NCBI RefSeq assembly: GCF_019075875.1 | Contig: NZ_JAHOOZ010000001.1 | Location: 2,356,001-2,420,000 of the forward strand | Direction of reading: 5' to 3' | Length of the DNA stretch: 64,000 bases | Source: Novosphingobium sp. G106 | GTDB lineage: Bacteria > Pseudomonadota > Alphaproteobacteria > Sphingomonadales > Sphingomonadaceae | Part shown: piece by piece, positions 55,790 through 63,221 of the stretch | Numbering within the stretch: the stretch's first letter is position 1 | How the letters are laid out: every line of letters begins with the position of its first letter | Notes under the pieces: generated by a model | Database searches by the model: none | The model's input: the letters and a program-made list of their open reading frames with translations, nothing else | What the model was told of the DNA's origin: nothing | Program-made: the position numbers and the translations under genes

Positions 55790-55818
55790 GTGAGCGCGTT
55801 ACCCGGTCAGGCCAAGGG

Positions 55819-56244
55819 TCAGGGACGCCGCTTCAACTCGTCGCGGATTTCAGCCAGCAATTCGACCTCGCTAGGGCCGGCCGGAGCGGCTGCGGGCGGC
55901 GGCATCATCTTGTTGGCCTGGCGCACGATCAGGAAGATGACGAAGGCCATGATCAGGAAATTGATGATCGCGGTGACGAACGAGCCATAGCCGAGCATGG
56001 CCACGCCGGCCTTCTTGAGATCGGCGTAGCTCTCCAGCGATCCCTTGTAGGTCGCCGGCACGTCGCCGAGGATGAGGAACTTGTTGGTGAAGTCCATGCC
56101 GCCCGTGACCTTGCCGATCACGGGCATGATGATGTCTTCGGTCAGCGAGGTGACGATCTTGCCGAAAGCCGCGCCGATGATGACGCCGACGGCCAGATCG
56201 AGGACATTGCCGCGTGCGATGAACGCCTTGAATTCACTGAGCAT
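55819..56244 (-). CDS. mscL: Large-conductance mechanosensitive channel
   Basis: A 141-residue MscL. The N-terminus EFKAFIARGNVLDLAVGVIIG is the pore-lining helix, followed by a periplasmic loop and the second helix 'GSFVTAIINFLIMAFVIFLIV'. A Pro/Ala linker leads to the C-terminal helix LLAEIRDELKRR. The pentameric channel opens under osmotic downshock. AGGAGGAG precedes ATG 56244. Single gene, upstream neighbour divergent. Confidence 0.96.
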   Translation of the reverse strand: MLSEFKAFIARGNVLDLAVGVIIGAAFGKIVTSLTEDIIMPVIGKVTGGMDFTNKFLILGDVPATYKGSLESYADLKKAGVAMLGYGSFVTAIINFLIMAFVIFLIVRQANKMMPPPAAAPAGPSEVELLAEIRDELKRRP

Positions 56245-56399
56245 ATGCGTCTCCTCCTGCCATTCATCCCGCGAACTTGATTGCCAGCAAACAGCGGGAC
56301 TGTCCACAAATGCACCCGCCGCTTGCGAAGCCCAAGTTCATCTCTACATTCCGCGACGATGCCCGGCGCTTTGTCCGGGTCGGTTGAGGAGCCGCCTGC

Positions 56400-57026
56400 A
56401 TGACCGCATCCAATGCACTTGGCCGTCTGGCCATGATCGGCCGTTTCGCCTTCGCCGCGCTTGCCGCAGCGAGCCTGGCCGCCTGCGGCATCAATTCGGT
56501 GCCGACCGCCCAGGAAAACGCCAAGGCCAAGTGGGCCGACGTCCAGGCGGCGTTCCAGGAACGCGCCAATCTCGTGCCGAACCTTGCCGCCGTGGCCAAG
56601 GGCGCGGCCGAGCAGGAGAAAGGCATCCTGACCGGCGTGGTCGAGGCGCGGGCCAAGGCGACCTCTATCCAGCTCAATGCAAACGATCTCACCGATCCGG
56701 CCAAGATGGCGCAATTCCAGGCAGCGCAGAACCAGCTTTCGGGCTCGCTGGCCGGTTTTGGCCGCCTGCTGGCCAATGTCGAGGCCTATCCCGAGCTCAA
56801 ATCGATCACCAACTATCAGATGCTGCAGAGCCAGCTCGAGGGCCAGGAGAACCGCATCCGCGTAGCGCTCCGCGACTACAACGAGGCGGTGCGCGACTAT
56901 AACACGCGCGTCCGCACCTTCCCCGAGATGATCGGCGCGACGATCCGCGGTGCCAAGGAAATGGTGCCCTATCAGGCTGCCACGCCGGGCGCCGAGGTTG
57001 CACCGAGCCTCGAAGGCAAGATGTAA
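56400..57026 (+). CDS. lemA: LemA family lipoprotein
   Basis: A 208-residue protein. The signal region ends in lipobox LAAC (Cys about residue 29), followed by GINSVPTAQENAKAKWADVQ. 'QERANLVPNLAAVAKG', FGRLLANVEAYPELKS and NRIRVALRDYNEAVRDYNTRV are the LemA helical bundle. The C-terminus is PSLEGKM. ATG 56400 or ATG 56433 may be used. It is the first gene of a LemA-TPM-TPM-TPM-Nudix operon, the standard pairing of LemA with TPM proteins, whose joint role is unclear. Confidence 0.9.
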   Translation: MTASNALGRLAMIGRFAFAALAAASLAACGINSVPTAQENAKAKWADVQAAFQERANLVPNLAAVAKGAAEQEKGILTGVVEARAKATSIQLNANDLTDPAKMAQFQAAQNQLSGSLAGFGRLLANVEAYPELKSITNYQMLQSQLEGQENRIRVALRDYNEAVRDYNTRVRTFPEMIGATIRGAKEMVPYQAATPGAEVAPSLEGKM

Positions 57027-57040
57027 GCACGGCTGCGACG

Positions 57041-57829
57041 ATGCAGCCAATGCGACATTTGCTGACCCTCTGGTTCGCGCTGCTGGTCGCACTGGCGGGC
57101 TTTGTCGCGCCCGCTCAGGCCGCGCCGACCTTCCCGCCGCTCACCGGGCGGGTGGTCGACGCCGCCAACATCCTCCCACCGGACGTCAAGACGCGGCTCG
57201 ACCAGAAGCTCGCCGGGCTGCAGACGCAGTCGGGCCGGCAGCTGGTCGTGGTCACCCTGCCCGACCTTCAGGGCTACGAGATCTCCGACTACGGCTACCA
57301 GCTCGGCCGCGCCTGGGGGATCGGCAGCAAGGACAAGAACGACGGCGCGCTGCTGATCATCGCGCCGAACGAGCGCAAGCTCAGGATCGAGGTCGGCTAC
57401 GGCCTCGAAGGCGTGCTGACCGACGGGCTTTCGTCGCTTATCATCAACCAGCAGATCGTGCCGAAGTTCAAGGCCGGCGACATGCCCGGCGGGATCGAGG
57501 CCGGGACCGACGCGATCATCCAGCAGCTCACCCTGCCCGCCGACCAGGCTCAGAAGATCGCCGCCGAAGCCAACCGGCAACCGGCGAAACAGCAGGGTGG
57601 CGGCTTTCCCTGGGTCTTCCTGATCTTCGTCTTCCTGTTCTTCATCCTGCCGATGCTGCGCGGCGGCGGCCGGCGCTACCGTAGCGGCGGCCTTGGCTCG
57701 GTGATCCTGTGGGATGCCCTCAACAGCTCGCGCGGCGGCGGCGGAGGCTGGGGTGGCGGAGGCGGTGGCGGCGGCTTTTCGGGAGGCGGCGGCAGCTTTG
57801 GCGGCGGCGGCTCCTCGGGATCCTGGTAG
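57041..57829 (+). CDS. TPM-domain membrane protein (YgcG-like), copy 1
   Basis: A 262-residue protein. Signal peptide LTLWFALLVALAGFVAPAQA, then the TPM domain (about 30-180) with 'GRVVDAANILPPDVKTRLDQKL', 'RQLVVVTLPDLQGYEISDYG', 'DGALLIIAPNERKLRIEVGYG' and EGVLTDG. A single membrane helix (WVFLIFVFLFFILP) is followed by a Gly-rich tail ending GGSSGSW. TPM proteins are named for thylakoid TLP18.3 and related acid phosphatases, but bacterial activity is unproven. It lies 14 bp after lemA. Confidence 0.88.
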   Translation: MQPMRHLLTLWFALLVALAGFVAPAQAAPTFPPLTGRVVDAANILPPDVKTRLDQKLAGLQTQSGRQLVVVTLPDLQGYEISDYGYQLGRAWGIGSKDKNDGALLIIAPNERKLRIEVGYGLEGVLTDGLSSLIINQQIVPKFKAGDMPGGIEAGTDAIIQQLTLPADQAQKIAAEANRQPAKQQGGGFPWVFLIFVFLFFILPMLRGGGRRYRSGGLGSVILWDALNSSRGGGGGWGGGGGGGGFSGGGGSFGGGGSSGSW

Positions 57830-57836
57830 CCCCGCG

Positions 57837-58622
57837 ATGCTTCGGGGGGTCATCCTCGTTCTGCTGGGCTGGCTGGCCCTCGCCGCGCCAGCCTTTGCTG
57901 CGGGGCCGACATTCCCCGCGATGAGCGGGCGCGTGGTCGATGCCGCCAATGTCATACCCGACGACATCGAAGGCATACTGACGATCAAGCTGGAGACCCT
58001 GGAGACGCAGTCGCGCCGCCAGCTGGTGATCGTGACCTTGCCCGACCTGCAGGGCTACGAGATCTCCGACTACGGCTACCAGCTCGGCCGCGCCTGGGGC
58101 GTCGGCAGCAAGGAGAAGAGCGACGGCGTCCTGCTGATCGTCGCGCCCAAGGAGCGCAAGGTCAGGATCGAAGTCGGTTACGGCCTCGAAGGCGTGCTGA
58201 CCGACGGATTCTCGTCGCTGATCATCAGCCAGGAGATCGTGCCGAAGTTCAAGAAGGGCGACATGCCTGGCGGCATCGAGGCCGGCGCCGATGCGATCAT
58301 CCACCAGCTCACCTTGCCCAAGGCCGAAGCGGAAGCGCTCGCCGCCCAGCCGCCGCCCAAGCAGGACAACAGCTTCGCGATCGCCGTGTTCGTCGCCTTG
58401 ATCCTGGGCTGCACCCTGTTCTTCCTGCTTATCCTTTGGCCCACGCGAATCCCCCGGCCCGGCAGCCGCAGCTATAACAGCGCCGCCGGCGCCGCACCGG
58501 TCACCGTCTGGAATACGAGCAGCAGTTCGAGCGACTGGAGCAGTAGTAGCAGCAGCAGTTCCGACAGCTTTTCGGGCGGCGGCGGCGATTTCGGTGGTGG
58601 CGGCGCCTCGGGCGATTGGTAG
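57837..58622 (+). CDS. TPM-domain membrane protein (YgcG-like), copy 2
   Basis: A 261-residue protein, a clear tandem duplicate of copy 1 (identical DLQGYEISDYGYQLGRAWG). Signal peptide GVILVLLGWLALAAPAFA, TPM domain, helix FVALILGCTLFFLLILWP, then a Ser-rich segment (WSSSSSSSS) and a Gly tail ending GASGDW. ATG 57837 lies 8 bp after the copy 1 stop. The Ser-rich stretch is the main difference from copy 1. Confidence 0.88.
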   Translation: MLRGVILVLLGWLALAAPAFAAGPTFPAMSGRVVDAANVIPDDIEGILTIKLETLETQSRRQLVIVTLPDLQGYEISDYGYQLGRAWGVGSKEKSDGVLLIVAPKERKVRIEVGYGLEGVLTDGFSSLIISQEIVPKFKKGDMPGGIEAGADAIIHQLTLPKAEAEALAAQPPPKQDNSFAIAVFVALILGCTLFFLLILWPTRIPRPGSRSYNSAAGAAPVTVWNTSSSSSDWSSSSSSSSDSFSGGGGDFGGGGASGDW

Positions 58623-58631
58623 GAGAGCAGC

Positions 58632-59315
58632 ATGGCATCGATCACTCCGATGAACGACAGCGACCGCGAGCGGGTCAGCGCCGCCGTGGCCGCGGCCGAA
58701 AGCCGGTCCGCCGGCGAGATCGTTACGATCATGGCGCAGCGCTCGGACGACTATGCCGACGTCGCGCTTGCCTGGGCGGCCTTCGTCGGCCTGCTGGCGC
58801 TGGCCGCGCTGATGATCGCGCCGGACTTCTACCTCGGCCTTTACGAGCGGCTCACCGGCGGCTGGGTGCACGAATGGACGCCGCGTCTGGTGTTCGGCGT
58901 CGCCTTGCTGGTGACCACGCTCAAGGTCGGGGGCACGTGGCTGATCCTGCTCTGGCGCCCTCTGCGCCTCTGGCTGACCCCCGGGCCTATCCGCCATCGC
59001 CGCGTGCGCGAGCGCGCTGTCAGCGCTTTCAAGATCGGCGCCGAGCGCCGCACGCACGGACGCACCGGCATCCTCATCTACCTCTCGCTCGCCGAGCACC
59101 GCGCCGAGATCGTCGCCGACGAGGCGATTGCCTCGAAAGTGGCACCTGAAGTCTGGGGTGACGCCATGGCGGCAATGCTGACCGAACTGAAGCAGGACCA
59201 TCTCGCTGACGGCCTCATCGCCGCAGTGGAGAAAGTCGGCACCGTGCTGGCCGAGCACTTCCCGCGCGCCGAGGACGACCAGAACGAACTACCGGACAGG
59301 CTGATCGAACTATGA
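58632..59315 (+). CDS. TPM-domain protein with two membrane helices, copy 3
   Basis: A 227-residue protein of different layout. An N-terminal part of the TPM-like domain (ERVSAAVAAAESRSAGEIVTI) is followed by two membrane helices (FVGLLALAALMIAPDFYLGL and VFGVALLVTTLKVGGTWLIL). The rest of the domain is 'AFKIGAERRTHGRTGILIYLSLAEH' and GDAMAAMLTELKQDHLADGL. No signal peptide. Its stop overlaps the Nudix start (ATGA). Confidence 0.8.
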   Translation: MASITPMNDSDRERVSAAVAAAESRSAGEIVTIMAQRSDDYADVALAWAAFVGLLALAALMIAPDFYLGLYERLTGGWVHEWTPRLVFGVALLVTTLKVGGTWLILLWRPLRLWLTPGPIRHRRVRERAVSAFKIGAERRTHGRTGILIYLSLAEHRAEIVADEAIASKVAPEVWGDAMAAMLTELKQDHLADGLIAAVEKVGTVLAEHFPRAEDDQNELPDRLIEL

Positions 59316-59860
59316 GTGATACCAACGAACCCGACGAAGTGGTGTGGCAGGGCAAATTCATCACTGCGCGCAAGAAGGGCAAGTGGGAATATGTCAGCCG
59401 CGCCCGCGGCATCCGCGCGGCGGTGATCCTGGCGATCGACGAAGACGAGGACGGCGACGAGTACGTCATCCTGGTCGAGCAGTTCCGCGTGCCCCTAGGG
59501 CGCCCGAGCATCGAACTGCCCGCGGGCCTTATCGGCGATCACGACGAGCACGAAGGCGAAGACGACTCGGTGGCCGCCGCCCGCGAGTTGGAGGAGGAGA
59601 CCGGCTACCACGCCGAGCGGATGGAGGAGATCGGCCAGTTCTATTCCTCGCCCGGCATGGTCAGCGAGAGCTTTACGTTGTTTCGCGCGCACGGCCTGAC
59701 CCAGGTCAGCGAAGGTGGCGGCGTGGAAGGCGAGAACATCACCGTCCACCGCGTCAATCTCGACCGCATCGAACGCGCGATCGCCGAATGGCGTGCGCAG
59801 GGCCGTGCGATCGACGTGCGGTTGCTGATGCTGCTGGGGCGGAGCTTGCTCGGACTGTAG
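59312..59860 (+). CDS. Nudix hydrolase (ADP-ribose pyrophosphatase-like)
   Basis: A 182-residue protein with the Nudix catalytic helix as E-x7-RELEEETGY. The upstream loop PSIELPAGLIG and downstream FYSSPGMVSE are typical of ADP-ribose and nucleoside-diphosphate-sugar pyrophosphatases. The spacing from the Nudix glycine to the first Glu is two residues longer than the strict consensus. Magnesium-dependent, cytosolic. Last gene of the lemA-TPM operon; probably housekeeping. Confidence 0.87.
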   Translation: MSDTNEPDEVVWQGKFITARKKGKWEYVSRARGIRAAVILAIDEDEDGDEYVILVEQFRVPLGRPSIELPAGLIGDHDEHEGEDDSVAAARELEEETGYHAERMEEIGQFYSSPGMVSESFTLFRAHGLTQVSEGGGVEGENITVHRVNLDRIERAIAEWRAQGRAIDVRLLMLLGRSLLGL

Positions 59861-59865
59861 CGCAA

Positions 59866-60091
59866 GGGCCTTCGACAAGCTCAGCCTGAACGGATGGCAC
59901 GTTAGAGCACTACCAACTTTCACTGAGCCCAATTCGTCATCCCGGACTTGATCCGGGATCCCGCTATTTTTTCAACCTTGCGTTTGCACGCAACAAGCGG
60001 GACCCCGGATCAAGTCCGGGGTGACGATGTCATTGAAAGGTGGTCACACTCTAGAAGCAAACCCCGCTCGGCCTGAGCTTATCGAAGGCCC
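59866..60091. repeat. Nested palindromic intergenic repeat
   Basis: Three inverted layers. The outer arms (59866-59887 and 60070-60091) carry CTTCGACAAGCTCAG and its inverse, and match closely. The middle arms (59936-59965 and 59996-60025) match at 28 of 30 positions around CCCGGACTTGATCCGGG. The inner arms are TTGCG (59978-59982) and CGCAA (59989-59993). It lies between convergent Nudix and 3-hydroxyisobutyrate dehydrogenase genes. It resembles REP/BIME-like repeats that are common in sphingomonads, and may end transcription from both sides. Confidence 0.75.
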
Positions 60092-60103
60092 GCGCGCCAA
60101 CCG

Positions 60104-60973
60104 TCACAGCGTCGTGAAGATGGCGCCGAAGTCCTTGCCGCCGTTGCCGGCTTCGTTGAACGCCTCGTAGATCGCGGTGGCGTGCTCGCCCATCGGCACG
60201 GTGGCGCCTGCTGCTTGGGCCCCGGCCATGGCGAGGCGCAGGTCCTTGAGCATCAGCGCCGAGGCGAAGCCGCCCTGGTAGCCGTTGTCCGCAGGGCTCG
60301 CGGCGCCGACGCCCGGCGCGGGCGTATAGTCGTTGAGCGACCAGTTATAGCCGGTCGACTTCGAGCTTATCTCGTAGAACTTCTGCATCGACAGGCCGGC
60401 CTTCTCGGCCAGGGCCAGTGCCTCGCAGGTGCCGATCATGTGGATCGCCAGCAGCATGTTGTTGCACATCTTGGCGACCTGGCCCGCGCCGAGCTCGCCG
60501 GCGTGGATCACCGCCTTGGCCATCGGTTCGAGCACCACCTGCGCCTTGGCGAAAGTCGCCTCGCTGCCGCCGACCATGAAAGTCAGCGTGCCGCCGTTGG
60601 CCGCGGCGATGCCGCCCGAGACTGGCGCATCGACCATCTCGTAACCCGCCGCCTTGGCCGCCTCGCCGACTTCGCGCGCGGTGGCAACGTCGATCGTCGA
60701 GCAGTCGAGGAACAGCGCTCCCTTGGGCGCCTGGCCGATCACGTCGGCGCTGTAGACGCTTTTCACGATCCCACCGTTGGGCAGCATCGAAACCACGGCA
60801 TCGACGCCCTGCACGGCATCGCGCACGGCCGTATAGACCGCGCAGCCGTTGCCCTTGGCCTTGTCGAGCGCCTCGGCGGCGAGGTCGAAAGCATGGACCT
60901 CGTGCCCAGCCTTGACCAGATTCACGGCCATGCCGCCGCCCATGTTGCCGAGGCCGATGAACGCGATTTTCAT
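60104..60973 (-). CDS. mmsB: 3-hydroxyisobutyrate dehydrogenase
   Basis: A 289-residue protein. Rossmann motif FIGLGNMGGGMAVNL, then DAPVSGGIAAA, the catalytic Lys in GAGQVAKMCNN, and 'GYQGGFASALMLKDLRLA'. It oxidises 3-hydroxyisobutyrate to methylmalonate semialdehyde in valine breakdown. ATG 60973 overlaps the upstream stop (ATGA). Last gene of the valine operon. Confidence 0.94.
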   Translation of the reverse strand: MKIAFIGLGNMGGGMAVNLVKAGHEVHAFDLAAEALDKAKGNGCAVYTAVRDAVQGVDAVVSMLPNGGIVKSVYSADVIGQAPKGALFLDCSTIDVATAREVGEAAKAAGYEMVDAPVSGGIAAANGGTLTFMVGGSEATFAKAQVVLEPMAKAVIHAGELGAGQVAKMCNNMLLAIHMIGTCEALALAEKAGLSMQKFYEISSKSTGYNWSLNDYTPAPGVGAASPADNGYQGGFASALMLKDLRLAMAGAQAAGATVPMGEHATAIYEAFNEAGNGGKDFGAIFTTL

Positions 60974-61380
60974 GTCAGTGCTTCTCCTGTCGCCATCCAG
61001 TGTCGCCCCTTCTCGGTGACGACGAAGGACGGCTCGAAATGACCCGTCGGTTCGAATGCCAGAATGCCGTCGCGCTCCAACCGGCTGATGGTCACCTTGT
61101 CCATCCACACGCGGTCCTTGTGCAGCCGCAGTCCGCCCGCTGGCAGAGGCCGACCGCCGGTGATGCGGCAGTAGGTTCGCAGATAGGCGAGGCTGCGCAG
61201 CGCATCGGCGCTGTCCGGCTCCGCGGCGTCGGCATGCCACCAGGCCAGTTTCTGGCTACCCGGCAGCTTCTGCTTCTCAGTCGTGAACGCGGGTGGTGTG
61301 GGCAGATCCACCCGCGCGAACTCTTCATCGAGGATCGCCAACGCCTCTCCCTTGCGCGGAAAGACCGGTGGCGCCGCCAC
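60970..61380 (-). CDS. Hypothetical protein in the valine operon
   Basis: A 136-residue soluble protein. It starts at GTG 61380, 3 bp after the enoyl-CoA hydratase stop, and its stop overlaps the mmsB start. Composition is mixed with several Trp (LAWWHAD, GRHWMA). The C-terminal half 'TISRLERDGILAFEPTGHF...FVVTEKGRHWM' has the look of a winged-helix, with a helix and two strands. No family was recognised. Position within the operon suggests a regulatory or accessory role in valine use. Confidence 0.55.
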   Translation of the reverse strand: MAAPPVFPRKGEALAILDEEFARVDLPTPPAFTTEKQKLPGSQKLAWWHADAAEPDSADALRSLAYLRTYCRITGGRPLPAGGLRLHKDRVWMDKVTISRLERDGILAFEPTGHFEPSFVVTEKGRHWMATGEALT

Positions 61381-61383
61381 GGC

Positions 61384-62166
61384 TTACTTGCCCTTCCACA
61401 CCGCCGGGCGCTTCTCGACGAAAGCCTTCATGCCTTCGGCCTTATCCTCGGTCGCGGCGAGAATGCCCCAGGTGCGGCGCTCGTAGAGCAGGCCCTGCTC
61501 GAGCGTCGTCTCGAAGGCGACGTTGACCATTTCCTTGTTCAGCAGCGCGGCGAGGCGCGGCATGCCGGCGATCTCCGCAGCGATAGCGACGACGGCATCG
61601 ACGAAGCCCTCGGCCGGAAGGATGCGCGCGACCAGGCCCGACTTCTCGGCCTCCACCGCGTCCATCATGCGGCCGGTGAGGCAGAGGTCCATCGCCTTGG
61701 CCTTGCCGATCGCGCGGGTCAGGCGCTGCGTGCCGCCCATGCCCGGCGCCACGCCCAGCTTGATCTCGGGCTGGCCGAACTTGGCCTTCTCGGAAGCGAT
61801 GATCATGTCGGCCATCATGGCGAGCTCGCAGCCGCCGCCCAGCGCAAAGCCGTTGACCGCGGCGATCCAGGGCTTGCGCACGACATTGGCGATGCCCTTC
61901 TGCCAGCCGTCGAAGAAGGCCTGCGAGAAGAACTCGGTGGCCGGCTTGTCGGCCATTTCGCTGATGTCGGCACCCGCGGCGAAAGCCTTTTCGCCCGCGC
62001 CGGTAAGCACGGCGGCACCCTGGCTGTCATCGGCCTCGAACTTCGCGAAAGCGTCGATCAGTTCCTTCATCACAGTGGAGCTCAGCGCGTTGAGCGCCTG
62101 CGGACGGTTGAGCTGAATCAGCGTGACGGCGCCGCGCTGTTCGACCAGGAGGGTTTCGTAGCTCAT
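61384..62166 (-). CDS. Enoyl-CoA hydratase
   Basis: A 260-residue crotonase. [13 protein letters not shown], the oxyanion segment [16 protein letters not shown], '[18 protein letters not shown]', and catalytic Glu residues in [16 protein letters not shown]. Adds water to enoyl-CoA, here probably methacrylyl-CoA. ATG 62166 overlaps the upstream stop (ATGA); a longer in-frame start at 62178 is less likely. Confidence 0.93.
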   Translation of the reverse strand: MSYETLLVEQRGAVTLIQLNRPQALNALSSTVMKELIDAFAKFEADDSQGAAVLTGAGEKAFAAGADISEMADKPATEFFSQAFFDGWQKGIANVVRKPWIAAVNGFALGGGCELAMMADMIIASEKAKFGQPEIKLGVAPGMGGTQRLTRAIGKAKAMDLCLTGRMMDAVEAEKSGLVARILPAEGFVDAVVAIAAEIAGMPRLAALLNKEMVNVAFETTLEQGLLYERRTWGILAATEDKAEGMKAFVEKRPAVWKGK

Positions 62167-63221
62167 AGCGGTTTCCATTCCTTATCGGCCGGCAGCGGCG
62201 CGAAGATTGATTCGATAAGTTCATCGGTCACGCCTTCGGGCGTCGCCGGATCCCACTTCGGATCGTTGGTCTTGTCGACGATCACGGCGCGCACACCCTC
62301 GGCGAAGTCGGGCCGGGTCAGCACGCGTGCGGCGATACGGTATTCCATCGCCATGTTGTCGGCGAAATCGCCCAGCCTGGCGCTATCGGCGAGTTGGCGC
62401 AGCGCGACTTTGCAGGTCTGCGGGCTCTTGGTGTGCAGCGTAGCGAGCGTCTTTGCCGCCCATTCGCTGGGATCGGCTTCGAGGCTGGCAAGGATGTCCT
62501 CGTAGCGGTCCGAGGCGAAGTGCCTGGCGATCTCGCTGGCATGCGCCGCGATCTTTGCGTCGGGCGGGGTCACGGACAGCGCGGTGAGCGCGCCGGCGAT
62601 CTCGTGCCCGGCGACGATCCGCGCCTTGGCTTCCGCCAGCTGGTCGGCCGGCAGGTAGTGCGTCGCAAGGCCGGCCCAGACGCACTCCGAACCGTCGATC
62701 CGCGCGCCGGTAAGCGCCAGGTACTGGCCGAGGCGCCCCGGCAGGCGCGACAGGAACCAGCCGCCGCCGACGTCCGGGAACAGGCCGATCCCGGTCTCGG
62801 GCATGGCGAACCGGGTGTTCTCGGTCGCCACGCGGTACTTCGCGGGCTGCGAGATGCCGACGCCGCCGCCCATGGTGATGCCATCGACGAAAGCGACCAC
62901 CGGCTTGGGATAGGTGAACAGCAGGTGGTTGAGCTGGTATTCCTCGTAGAAGAACGCCAGCCCCGAGACGCCGTTGTCGGTCAGCGCCGAATTGCGCAGG
63001 AAGGCAATGTCGCCGCCGGCGCAGAAGCCCCTGCCCTCGCTGTGATCGATGATCACCGCCTTGACCGCGGCATCGTCCTTCCAGGCGAGCAGCGCGTCGG
63101 TCATGGCGTGGTCCATCGCCGCGGTCAGCGCGTGGATCGCCTTGGGCCGGTTAAGTGTGAGGAAGCCGACGCCACTCTCGCGGCGCGTGATGAGTTCGTC
63201 GGTCATGACATTACCGTTCAT
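62163..63221 (-). CDS. 3-hydroxyisobutyryl-CoA hydrolase
   Basis: A 352-residue crotonase-fold thioesterase. [27 protein letters not shown], '[25 protein letters not shown]', and the C-terminal extension [23 protein letters not shown], the family's specific marker. It frees 3-hydroxyisobutyrate from CoA. The start is 63221 (overlapping the acyl-CoA dehydrogenase stop) or 63206; neither has a strong ribosome site. Translationally coupled on both sides. Confidence 0.93.
   Translation of the reverse strand: MNGNVMTDELITRRESGVGFLTLNRPKAIHALTAAMDHAMTDALLAWKDDAAVKAVIIDHSEGRGFCAGGDIAFLRNSALTDNGVSGLAFFYEEYQLNHLLFTYPKPVVAFVDGITMGGGVGISQPAKYRVATENTRFAMPETGIGLFPDVGGGWFLSRLPGRLGQYLALTGARIDGSECVWAGLATHYLPADQLAEAKARIVAGHEIAGALTALSVTPPDAKIAAHASEIARHFASDRYEDILASLEADPSEWAAKTLATLHTKSPQTCKVALRQLADSARLGDFADNMAMEYRIAARVLTRPDFAEGVRAVIVDKTNDPKWDPATPEGVTDELIESIFAPLPADKEWKPL

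Noticed and set aside
55571..55793. Small plus-strand open frames between ssrA and mscL
   Set aside because: They overlap the tmRNA gene in antisense; the RNA features fully explain this sequence.
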